Of a DNA stretch of 64,000 bases, positions 17,338 through 25,191 are shown piece after piece. The stretch covers positions 13,549-77,548 of the forward strand of contig JAYRYA010000024.1 in assembly GCA_041917255.1 (NCBI GenBank), in the 5' to 3' direction. The first letter of the stretch is position 1. The number at the start of each line of letters is the position of its first letter. Made by a program: the position numbers and the translations under genes. This DNA is from Zoogloea sp041917255 (GTDB lineage: Bacteria > Pseudomonadota > Gammaproteobacteria > Burkholderiales > Rhodocyclaceae). The notes under the pieces are model-generated. The model did no database searches, was not told the DNA's origin, and was given only the letters and a program-made list of their open reading frames with translations.

Positions 17338-19248
17338 ATGGAAAACACTGCCGCCGACACCCTGATCCGAACCAACCTGGAGTTCCTGCGCCGCCACGCG
17401 CCCTTCGACCGGATGGAGGCGGAAGCCCTGCGCTTTCTTGGTGAGCGGCTGGCCACGGCCTACTATCCGGCCGAATCCGAAATCCTGATGCCCGAAGACG
17501 GCCCGCCGCGATTCTTCTACATCGTTTATCGCGGCAAGGTGCAGGCGCGCCAGATGGGCGGCGTCGCCGTCACCGAATACGCCACCCTCACCCTGGGCCC
17601 CGGCGAAGGCTTCCCCATTGGCGCCATCTCCGCCGAGCGGCGCTCCACCAACAGCTACATCGCTGTTGAAGACAGCTACTGCTTCCAGCTGCCGGCGGCC
17701 GATTTCCTGCGCCTGCAGGAGCTCTCGCCCACCTTCCAGATCTTCTGCACCCGCTACATCGCCAGCCTGATGAGCCAGTCGCGGGAGCAGCTCCAGGCCC
17801 AGTTCTCCCAGCGCGCCGCCGAGCAGCAGACGATGACCACCTCGCTGGCCAATCTGGTCAAGAAGGCGCCGATCTTCGTGCAGCCCGATGTGGCCACCCG
17901 CGGCGCCCTCGAGAAGATGGCCGAGGCCGGCGTGGGCTGTCTGGCCGTGGCTGGCGAAGACGAGAAACCCGTCGGCGTACTCACCCAGAGCGACATCCTC
18001 AAGCGCATCGTGCTCACCGGCTTCGATCTCACCCGGCCCATCGCCGACGTGATGACCACCCCGCCCCACACCCTCCACGCCAACGCCAGCGCCTACGACG
18101 CCGCCCTCGAGATGGCCACCCACGGCGTGCGCCACATCCTGGTGGTGGATGCCGAGGACAAACTCAAGGGCGTGATCTCCGAGCGCGACCTGTTTGCCTT
18201 GCAGCGCATCGGCCTGCGCCAGATCCGGTCCGGCATCGAAAGCGCCGCCGACGTTCAGGCCCTGCAGCGCGCCAGCCGCGACATCCGCCAGCTGGCCCTC
18301 AACCTGCTCGCCCAGGGCATCGGCGCCGAGCAGCTCACCCAGTTCATCTCGGCCCTCAACGACGCCCTAACCCGCCGCATCCTCGAACTCAACCTCGACC
18401 GCCACGACCTGCACGGCATCGAATACGCCTGGCTCGCCTTCGGCTCCGAAGGCCGTCACGAGCAGACCCTCTCCACTGACCAGGACAACGGGATCATCTA
18501 CGTGCTGCCCGAATGGGCCGACAAGGAACCCCTCAAGCTGCGCCTGCTCGAGTTCGCCAAGGATGTGAACAACGACCTCGCCGCCTGCGGCTTCCCGCTG
18601 TGCGAAGGCAACATCATGGCCAGCAATCCCGAGCTGTGCCTCACCTTCGACGAATGGCGCGAGAAGTTCGGCCAGTGGATCCGCGAACCTCACCCCGAGG
18701 CGCTGCTCAACGCCACCATCTTCTTCGATTTCCGCGTGCTCTACGGCGACGAGAAGGTCGCCCACAAGCTGCGCCACTGGCTGCTCTCCATGACCGGCGG
18801 CAACCCGGCCTTCCTCAAGGCAATGGCCACCAACGCGCTCGATGTATCGCCGCCGCTCGGCAAGATCCGCGATTTCGTCACCGACGACGATCCCAAGCAC
18901 CCGGGCACCATCGACCTCAAAAAGTTCGGTGCCCGCCTCTTCGTGGATGCTGCCCGCGTGCTCGCGCTGCGCACCGGCGTCGACGCCACCAGCACCGCCC
19001 AGCGCCTGCGCCAGGGCGGCAGCCGCATCGGCATGCCGGCCGAAGAGCTCTCCGCGATGGCCGACGGCTTCCACTTCATCCAGCTGCTGCGCCTGCGCCA
19101 CCAGCACCTCGACACCGACCACGGCGCGCCGGGCGACAACCGCGTCAAACCCGACGACCTCAACGAGCTCGATCGGCGCATCCTCAAGGAAGCCTTCCGC
19201 CAGGCCCGCAAGATCCAACTCCGACTCAAGCTGGACTACCAGATCTGA
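17338..19248 (+). CDS. cNMP-binding / CBS pair / DUF294 nucleotidyltransferase-like protein
   Basis: 636 residues in four parts. A cyclic-nucleotide-binding domain lies at about 15-150. Two CBS domains span about 165-300 (APIFVQPDVATRGALEKM.., IADVMTTPPHTLHANASA). The DUF294 nucleotidyltransferase-like domain begins about 350 with GSEGRHEQTLSTDQDNGI, which keeps the GS and DxD-like metal residues. A substrate-binding C-terminal DUF294_C region ends near 630. Such proteins look like GlnD-type signal transducers, but the modified target is unknown. The stop is followed after five bases by the exonuclease-fold gene, a pairing often kept in related bacteria, so a joint role is likely. Confidence 0.9.
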   Translation: MENTAADTLIRTNLEFLRRHAPFDRMEAEALRFLGERLATAYYPAESEILMPEDGPPRFFYIVYRGKVQARQMGGVAVTEYATLTLGPGEGFPIGAISAERRSTNSYIAVEDSYCFQLPAADFLRLQELSPTFQIFCTRYIASLMSQSREQLQAQFSQRAAEQQTMTTSLANLVKKAPIFVQPDVATRGALEKMAEAGVGCLAVAGEDEKPVGVLTQSDILKRIVLTGFDLTRPIADVMTTPPHTLHANASAYDAALEMATHGVRHILVVDAEDKLKGVISERDLFALQRIGLRQIRSGIESAADVQALQRASRDIRQLALNLLAQGIGAEQLTQFISALNDALTRRILELNLDRHDLHGIEYAWLAFGSEGRHEQTLSTDQDNGIIYVLPEWADKEPLKLRLLEFAKDVNNDLAACGFPLCEGNIMASNPELCLTFDEWREKFGQWIREPHPEALLNATIFFDFRVLYGDEKVAHKLRHWLLSMTGGNPAFLKAMATNALDVSPPLGKIRDFVTDDDPKHPGTIDLKKFGARLFVDAARVLALRTGVDATSTAQRLRQGGSRIGMPAEELSAMADGFHFIQLLRLRHQHLDTDHGAPGDNRVKPDDLNELDRRILKEAFRQARKIQLRLKLDYQI

Positions 19249-19253
19249 CGACC

Positions 19254-19889
19254 ATGAACTGGCTCTCCCGATTTCTCCCCGGCGGCGGTGCAGCCGTCAG
19301 CCCCAACCTCCAGGCCGAGCTTGACGCCGTGGCGGCGCTGCCCGCCCCCGAGCTGACCCGTGCCCACTACGAAACCCGCTACGTGATCGTCAATGCCGAA
19401 GCCGGCGCCGATGGCAGCGGCGGCAAACAGCTCACCGGCGTCGGCGCGGTGGCGATCAACCAGGGCCTGCTGCGTCCCGGCGACGCCTTCTACGCCCAGC
19501 TCGGCAACAGTCCGGCGGAGGCCCTCGTCGCCCTGCTCCGCTTCATCGCCCGTGCGCCGGTGGTGGTCTTCAACGCCCCCTTCAACCAGGGCATCGTCGA
19601 ACGGGCGCTCGAACAACATCTGGGCAGCGTGCCCGAGCTCGACTGGATCGACCTGATGGTGCTGCTGCCCAGCCTGTACCCCGAGCGCAGCGCGGGCCTG
19701 GCGCGCATGGATGTCTGGCTCGCCGCCTTCGGCATCGAACGCCTCGACCAACGCAGCGCGTTGCTCGAGGCCTGCGCCGTGGCTCAGCTGCACCAGGTGG
19801 CGCTGGCCGGCGCCCACGTACAAGGCCTTGCCACCCCCCGCGACCTCCAGGAAACCCAGAGCAGCCGCAAGTGGCTGCGCGGCAGCTAG
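19254..19889 (+). CDS. DnaQ-fold (DEDDh) protein with lost catalytic residues
   Basis: 211 residues with the layout of a DnaQ-type 3'-5' exonuclease, but the motif residues are changed. ExoI is YVIVNAEAG (Asn47 and Glu49 where D-x-E is expected). ExoII is NAPFNQGIVERAL (Asn111 for Asp). ExoIII is RSALLEACAVAQL (Ser168 and Glu172 for His and Asp). The fold-specific segments WIDLMVLLPSLYPE and LDAVAALP are intact. The protein is therefore probably not a nuclease but may still bind a nucleotide or nucleic acid. The gene follows the DUF294 gene by five bases and overlaps the convergent LysR gene by four. Confidence 0.8.
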   Translation: MNWLSRFLPGGGAAVSPNLQAELDAVAALPAPELTRAHYETRYVIVNAEAGADGSGGKQLTGVGAVAINQGLLRPGDAFYAQLGNSPAEALVALLRFIARAPVVVFNAPFNQGIVERALEQHLGSVPELDWIDLMVLLPSLYPERSAGLARMDVWLAAFGIERLDQRSALLEACAVAQLHQVALAGAHVQGLATPRDLQETQSSRKWLRGS

Positions 19890-20794
19890 GACGATTCACC
19901 ATCGGCGGCCCAGGCCGCCCGGCAGATCTCCGCAAAGCGCACCGCCAGCGGCGACGGCTGGCGCGGCAGCAGGATCGCCGCCGCCGCCGTCGCGTCATCA
20001 TCCGCCAGCGGCACCAGCCGCACGCCCTGCCCCGCCAGCCCGGCCATCCCCGCCGGGATCACCGCCACGCCAAATCCCGCGCCCACCAAAGTCAGCATCG
20101 ACGTCTTGCGGGAAATCACCGGCGCCATCCGGGGCACAAACCCCCGCGCCAGACACAGGTCCGTCACCCGCCGCGCCAGCCCGCCCCGCTCCCGATGGAC
20201 CGCCGACACAAAGGCCTCGCCAGCCAGATCGGCCAGCGGCAGCGCCGCCCGACCGTCGAAGCGATGCCCGGCCGGCAACGCCGCCAGCAGCCGCTCTTCC
20301 GGCAGCGGTACAAACTCGACAGCCGGATCGCGCCGCAACACCGGCAGACGCGCCACCCCCACATCTGCCCGGCCGGCCGCCACCTCGGCCACCTGGGTTT
20401 CGGAGGCCACCCGATCCAGATCCACCCGCGCCGCCGGCACATCCCGATGGAAACGCCCCAGCGTCGCCAGCAGCGGCCCCGCCAGCGGCACCGAACTCGA
20501 ATGCAGCAGGCGCAGCACACCCGCCTCGCCGCGAGCCAGCGCCCGGGTGTCGTCCGCCGCGCTGGCCAACTCTGCATCCATTCCCGCCACCCGGGCCCGG
20601 AACAGCTCGCCCCCCGGCGTGAGACGCACGCCTCGCGCCTCGCGCACGAAGAGCGTCACCCCAAGCTCCTCCTCCAGCGCAGCGATCTGTCGGCTCAGGG
20701 CCGGCTGCGCCACAAACAGCCCGGCCGCCGCCTGGGAGAAATTGCCGGCCTCCGCCACGGCCAGGAAATAGCGGATCTGCCTGAAGCTAATCAT
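19886..20794 (-). CDS. LysR-family transcriptional regulator
   Basis: 302 residues. The N-terminal winged HTH reads MISFRQIRYFLAVAEAGNFSQAAAGLFVAQPALSRQI with the usual LysR pattern. A dimer helix follows and a periplasmic-binding-like effector domain spans about 90-300. It diverges from the TauE-type transporter gene with only 47 bases between the two starts, so it probably controls that gene. The effector is unknown. The intergenic stretch is AT-rich for this genome, as expected for a promoter. Confidence 0.93.
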   Translation of the reverse strand: MISFRQIRYFLAVAEAGNFSQAAAGLFVAQPALSRQIAALEEELGVTLFVREARGVRLTPGGELFRARVAGMDAELASAADDTRALARGEAGVLRLLHSSSVPLAGPLLATLGRFHRDVPAARVDLDRVASETQVAEVAAGRADVGVARLPVLRRDPAVEFVPLPEERLLAALPAGHRFDGRAALPLADLAGEAFVSAVHRERGGLARRVTDLCLARGFVPRMAPVISRKTSMLTLVGAGFGVAVIPAGMAGLAGQGVRLVPLADDDATAAAAILLPRQPSPLAVRFAEICRAAWAADGESS

Positions 20795-20841
20795 TCTTAA
20801 ATGTAATAGGTAGAAGATTTATTCGATATTGGCGTTATAGC

Positions 20842-21681
20842 ATGCCCACCGCCACACTCGGGGAGTCGTTCAACACCGGATCGCCCCCCATGCCCGCGCC
20901 CATACCCGCCCTCCTCGACGCCCACTTCAGCACCAGCCCCCTCACGCTCCTCGGCATCTTCGCCGTGCTCACGGTGGCCTACGCCCTCTTCTCGCTGGTG
21001 GGTTTTGGCACTGCCCTCATCGCCGCCACGCCCCTCGCCTGGGCCATGCCGGTGACGCGCGTCGTGCCGCTGCTGGCGCTGCTCGACGCCACGAGCGCCG
21101 TCCAGCGTGGCTACACCCTGCGCCGCCAGGTAGATCGCCCGGCCCTGTTGCGTCTCGTGCCTGGCATGGCCCTTGGCCAGGCCACCGGCGTCGCGCTCCT
21201 CAGCGTGCTGCCGGTTTCGCTGATGGCTGCGCTGCTCGGCGGTTTCGTGATGGCTTACGGCGCCTGGAGCCTGCGTGGCGGCGGCTCCGGCGGCTGGCCG
21301 TCATCCGGCGGCGCGTGGCTCTGGGGCATCGGCGGCGGCCTGCTGGGCGGGATGTTCGGCAGCGGCGGCTTCGTCTATGCCGCCTACCTGCAGCCCCGCC
21401 TTCCCGACCGCGACGCCTTCCGAGCCACCCAGGCCGTGCTGATCTCCCTCTCCACCCTGTGGCGCGCGGCCCTGTGCGCCGCCAGCGGCCTCGTCGATGG
21501 TCCGCTCCTGCTCACCGCGCTCGTCCTGCTACCCGCCACCCACCTGGGCAAGCACATCGCCGGGCAGGTGGATCGGCGGCTCTCGGTGGAGGACTTCCGG
21601 CGCGTGCTCGATGGGCTGTTGATCGCGTCGGGGCTGGCCCTGGTGTGGCGGGCTAGCGGCGATCAGCTGGCAGCGGCATGA
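20842..21681 (+). CDS. TauE/SafE-family membrane transporter
   Basis: 279 residues with seven to eight hydrophobic segments. The repeated TauE/SafE pattern is seen as LVGFGTALIAATPLAW in the first half and GIGGGLLGGMFGSGGFVYAAYLQ in the second. Known family members export sulfite, sulfoacetate or other organosulfur anions. The substrate here is not known. The ATG at 20842 is used; a second ATG at 20890 starts closer to the first helix and could be the true start. It is divergent from the LysR regulator. Confidence 0.85.
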   Translation: MPTATLGESFNTGSPPMPAPIPALLDAHFSTSPLTLLGIFAVLTVAYALFSLVGFGTALIAATPLAWAMPVTRVVPLLALLDATSAVQRGYTLRRQVDRPALLRLVPGMALGQATGVALLSVLPVSLMAALLGGFVMAYGAWSLRGGGSGGWPSSGGAWLWGIGGGLLGGMFGSGGFVYAAYLQPRLPDRDAFRATQAVLISLSTLWRAALCAASGLVDGPLLLTALVLLPATHLGKHIAGQVDRRLSVEDFRRVLDGLLIASGLALVWRASGDQLAAA

Positions 21682-21945
21682 CGCCTCGCCCTATTAGACA
21701 GCAGCAGTCCCTGATCGCATTTTTTCCCGAACAGTCGCTCCCCCAACCGAAAAGTTGATCCGGATTTGGCAGCGGTCAATCAACTTCGACGCCACGTACA
21801 TCCAAATGGATGCCGACGTGAAACCGGGCGGCACAAGGATGGGCAAGCTCGACCTGAACCGCGCCCCACGGTGAGGGCATCGGCTACCGCTTCCGAACGC
21901 TCAGCGCTGTCAGCATTAACTCCGCACTCTGGACCGTTGCAAAAA
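21682..21945. other. Intergenic region with inverted repeat and possible gene remnant
   Basis: 264 bases between convergent tauE-like and cas2-3. Eight-base arms AAGTTGAT (21752-21759) and ATCAACTT (21779-21786) form a hairpin with a long loop, a weak terminator candidate. From 21780 an open stretch on the plus strand encodes FDATYIQMDADVKPGG and about 15 more residues to a stop near 21873, without a start codon or RBS. It may be the tail of a lost gene. I do not recognise it. Confidence 0.35.
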
Positions 21946-24900
21946 TCATGGCATGAAAAACCCAAAGGACCGATCCCAGGCGGGGACACCCGCCCCCCAG
22001 TCGGGGCACTGAAACTCCAGCCCGCGGGACGCGCCAGCCTCACTCGTCGTTTCCACCTCCAGGCTACGACAGGCCTCGTCCAGCGCATCCAGATCCCAGC
22101 ACAACCAGTCGTTGGGTGCCCGCTCAACGACCTCGGCGAGATTGCGCTGGACGCTGCCGCCCAGCAGCGCATCGTCCATCCGGAACACCCAACTCCCATC
22201 TTCCCGAACGAAGCGCCATGTACGCTGAGGCGCGCCATCACGCAGACGGTAGCAATCGTAGAACCCCTGGGTCATCCAGCCGGAGGGATTGGCGTCTGCC
22301 CCGAGCAATGTCTTCATCGGCTCGGCGAGACGCCCCCCAACGATACGATCCTCCTCGGTCGCCATCTGGCAGTCACCAAGTCTCAACCGGACATCCAGCC
22401 GATCCAGATCCGCCCCCTTCAATAGCACTTCGAGGTCCGCACTCCGATAACGCCACATCCCGGCCTGCCGGGATTCGAGCCCCGGACGCAGGAACACCGC
22501 ATCCCCTTCGCGCCCTGTCGCCCAGCGGGCGTTGTAGCGCAGGATCGCAACGTTCGGACTTGTGACCGGCACAAGCCGATGCCGATTGACCCGCCCCGCG
22601 GCCTGAACGATGGACTGCGCGCTGGAAGGCTCGATCACGCCCCAGTCAAAGTCGTGATCGCGACCGATTTCTTCCACCGGCGTCGCCACCACAATGAAAG
22701 GCACATCGCCGTCTGGAGAGGCCACAAGCAGTCCGGCAATTTCCGCATCGGCAACAATGTGCCGGTCTCCGCGCTTGCGGTTGAGCAGAAAATCCAGCCG
22801 CTGCTCCTTCAGGTGCCGGTGGATGCGCAAATCCCGGGCGTGATAGCAAGCCACCCGGGCATGCGGCAACGCCCGCGCCAGCACCCGGGCCGTCGCAATC
22901 GCCGTACGGATGTTGGCCACCCGCACCAGGCCGAAAGACAGCGTCTGCCCCTGGCCCGCACGCCAGCGGTGCGCCTCGTGCAACTGGCGCACCGCATCCA
23001 CCACGGCCGACTCGAACCCTTCCTGGCTACGCGCCCCGACAGGCTGAACAAAGGCACGCCGCACCGCCCTTGCCGGCAGCTTCATCAAGGTATCCAGATG
23101 CGCCTGGAAGCGCTGCGCAAAATCCTCGCCGGCCTCGAAGACCGAAGCCGGCCCACGATCATCCACCACGACGACGCCAAACTTTCCGTCGCCCCCTTCG
23201 AGCGCGCCGCGCATCGCCACGCCACTCCCAAACGCGCGGTTCACCGCCTCGGCCACCGGCACGGGGAGCGTCGCCGACGAGCAGACCACGTTGCGCCCCA
23301 TCAGCCCCGCGGTCTGGATGAGCCGCAGCACCGCCACCAGGGCTTCGGGTGCATACGCATCCACCTCGTCCAGCACCAGATCGCTGTCGGCAAGGCGCAG
23401 CAGCGCCCCCACGTGATGGGCCTGCCGTCCCGGTTCCCCCGCGTTGATGAGGTAATCGATGGTCGACACCAGCACCGGCGCCCCGATCACCGGCGCAAGG
23501 GCCGGACGCGCGTCGGTCAGTACCTTCATCCAACCGGGCAGCAGCACCGCGCCGCCCAAGGCGTCGTACTCGGTGGCCGGGCCGTCGGTCTCGAACGTGC
23601 CGGCGTAGGCGCCCTGCTCGCGGGAAGCCGCATGCAGGCGCGCCGCCACCCGGTCGCCGATCACCGTCGCCATCTCATCCGCCCCCAGGCCCAGCGACTC
23701 GCGCAGGGCGTCACCCGTCTGGAGCGTCAGCGTGCGCAGGTTCAGTGCAATCGCAAAGCGCGGCCGGGGCGATGCCACACAGGCCAGCTTAGCGTTCGCG
23801 ATGGTCTTGCCCGCCCCGGTCGCCGCCACATTGAAGATCAGCAGCGGCGCGTCGCTGCGGGCCCGGAACGCGCTCACCGCCGCCACCGCACGGTTCTGCC
23901 ACGCAAAGCGGCCCCGCTCGTCGGCCGGCGAGAGGATGTGCTCCACCGTCTCGGTCGCCAACCCAGGCAGGCGCAAACCGGCGATGCGCCAGGCAAATTC
24001 CGCCGCCCGACGGCTCACGGTCTGCAGATGCCAGCACAGGGGCTGGTCGAAAGCCCCGTTCTTGGTGTTGGCGTAAAGGCCGCAGCCCGTCACGCCGGGC
24101 AGCACCGGGCGCGACGACACCTTGTGATCGGCCAGGATCAGCGCGGCCCGCGCCAGCACCGCCGCCCCGCGCCAGAAGGCCGGCGGACGCTCGCCAGCAC
24201 GGCGGTTCAACCGGGCCAGTACGCGATCCAGTTCATTCAGGATGTCAGCCGGCAACGCCCCCGCCAGCGTCAGCTGCCGGGCTTGCCCCGCGTCGTGCAC
24301 ATGCCGGTCGCAGGTTGGCGTGGACGATGGCGTATCCCTCGGGCCGAACAGCCGGTGATGGGTCGCGACAATGTAGTCCAGCGCATCCGCGGGGCCGGCG
24401 ATCCCACGATCCTCCAGCCCGTCCATCTCCTCCACCGGACGGGCCCGGGTCAGCGCCGCCCACGCGCCAGGCCAATCCTTGCCACGCCTGCGCAGTTGCA
24501 GCACCCGCATCGACAGCCACTCGTGACGCACCGGGTCTGCCTCGGCCTTCGCAGCGGGCGCCGCCACGGCGCGGGCCAGCTTGTCGGCGAAGAAGCTGCC
24601 GGCCTTGCCCAGGTCGTGCGCCAACCCAGCTGCCTGGGCAAGCAGGCTGACCACCGGCAACCACGGCGGGGGGCGGCGCTTGCGGCGCATGGTCCCGGCG
24701 GGAAAGTGCCCGCCCGGGCCAAACGCATCGCGAGACCCGACCACCCACAGCAGTCGCATCCGCTCGCGCCCCTCGTTGCGATAGCAGGCCACCGCGGTCT
24801 GCCGGGTTGCGGAGGTCTTGAGCAACGCTCGCAGCTCGCGCAAGCCTTCCAGGGTGATCGGCGTGGCCCATGACCGTTCGCCCGTGCGGATGGCGTAGCT

Positions 24901-24966
24901 GTCCAGCACTGCGCGGCTGCGCTTGATCGCCCGACGCTCGCAGGCGGAAATCAGGGTGATGTGCAT
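21946..24966 (-). CDS. cas2-3: Cas2-3 fusion, type I-F adaptation and target-degrading nuclease-helicase
   Basis: 1006 residues from the ATG at 24966. Residues 1-90 are a Cas2 domain (MHITLISACERRAIKRSRAV, ITLEGLRELRALLK), as in other type I-F fusions. The HD nuclease follows with AHDLGK (His117, Asp118), His148, HH at 203-204 and DH at 280-281. The helicase has Walker A ATGAGKT (382-388), DEVD (533-536), SSATLP (563-568) and QAAGRVNRH (788-796). It partners Cas1 in spacer uptake and shreds targets found by the effector complex. A GTG at 25005 would extend it into the crRNA-like element, so the ATG that begins the Cas2 strand is preferred. It is transcribed away from the other cas genes. Confidence 0.96.
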   Translation of the reverse strand: MHITLISACERRAIKRSRAVLDSYAIRTGERSWATPITLEGLRELRALLKTSATRQTAVACYRNEGRERMRLLWVVGSRDAFGPGGHFPAGTMRRKRRPPPWLPVVSLLAQAAGLAHDLGKAGSFFADKLARAVAAPAAKAEADPVRHEWLSMRVLQLRRRGKDWPGAWAALTRARPVEEMDGLEDRGIAGPADALDYIVATHHRLFGPRDTPSSTPTCDRHVHDAGQARQLTLAGALPADILNELDRVLARLNRRAGERPPAFWRGAAVLARAALILADHKVSSRPVLPGVTGCGLYANTKNGAFDQPLCWHLQTVSRRAAEFAWRIAGLRLPGLATETVEHILSPADERGRFAWQNRAVAAVSAFRARSDAPLLIFNVAATGAGKTIANAKLACVASPRPRFAIALNLRTLTLQTGDALRESLGLGADEMATVIGDRVAARLHAASREQGAYAGTFETDGPATEYDALGGAVLLPGWMKVLTDARPALAPVIGAPVLVSTIDYLINAGEPGRQAHHVGALLRLADSDLVLDEVDAYAPEALVAVLRLIQTAGLMGRNVVCSSATLPVPVAEAVNRAFGSGVAMRGALEGGDGKFGVVVVDDRGPASVFEAGEDFAQRFQAHLDTLMKLPARAVRRAFVQPVGARSQEGFESAVVDAVRQLHEAHRWRAGQGQTLSFGLVRVANIRTAIATARVLARALPHARVACYHARDLRIHRHLKEQRLDFLLNRKRGDRHIVADAEIAGLLVASPDGDVPFIVVATPVEEIGRDHDFDWGVIEPSSAQSIVQAAGRVNRHRLVPVTSPNVAILRYNARWATGREGDAVFLRPGLESRQAGMWRYRSADLEVLLKGADLDRLDVRLRLGDCQMATEEDRIVGGRLAEPMKTLLGADANPSGWMTQGFYDCYRLRDGAPQRTWRFVREDGSWVFRMDDALLGGSVQRNLAEVVERAPNDWLCWDLDALDEACRSLEVETTSEAGASRGLEFQCPDWGAGVPAWDRSFGFFMP

Positions 24967-24997
24967 TCTGGCCCCGGCTCGTCCGTGATACCCTGCC

Positions 24998-25070
24998 GCG
25001 GCCACCGAGGCAGGTGGTTTAGAAGTAGTAGGTCCGCAAGGAGCAACTCAGTTCGCCGCCGAGTAGGCGG
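24998..25070 (+). ncRNA. crRNA-like RNA (candidate CreR/CreA Cas-regulating RNA)
   Basis: Two degenerate CRISPR repeats flank a 25-nt guide. The first keeps the hairpin with a compensatory change (CCACC at 25002-25006, GGTGG at 25013-25017) and the exact 8-nt 5' handle TTTAGAAG (25018-25025). The second (25051-25070) keeps GTTC, the CCGCC/GGCGG stem and a 5-base loop changed to GAGTA, but loses the handle, which a 3' end does not need. Cas6f cleavage would give a 53-nt crRNA-like RNA with guide 25026-25050. Only parts needed in a mature type I-F crRNA are conserved, which speaks for selection rather than array decay. The guide partly matches the cas8f promoter. No clear promoter for this RNA is seen. 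Confidence 0.75.
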
Positions 25071-25103
25071 AACACCGTAAACCGCACTCGCGGGATTTTT
25101 TAC

Positions 25104-25156
25104 CCTAGTAAGACCGAAAGTAATATGTTGACGCTCTTCAAATATAAGACTACGCT
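25104..25156 (+). promoter_or_regulatory. cas8f operon promoter with partial target for the crRNA-like RNA
   Basis: A sigma-70 type promoter: -35 TTGACG (25128-25133), 17-base spacer, -10 TACGCT (25151-25156). Just upstream, CC at 25104-25105 is a type I-F PAM, followed at 25106-25130 by a sequence that matches the guide of the crRNA-like RNA at 15 of 25 positions. The matches are 1-5, 7, 9-11, 13-15, 17, 20 and 23. Mismatches at 6, 12, 18 and 24 are the flipped-out positions of a Cascade guide. A bound complex would cover the -35 element without full pairing, giving repression rather than cleavage. AGGAG at 25181-25185 is the RBS of cas8f. Confidence 0.7.
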
Positions 25157-25191
25157 GTCGCCATCATTCTGCCCTACCCAAGGAGCATTGC

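Noticed and set aside
24998..25078. The crRNA-like element as a simple decayed array remnant
   Set aside because: Decay would be random. Here the 5' handle, both stems (one with a compensatory change) and the guide seed match to the nearby promoter are kept, and the rest is lost.
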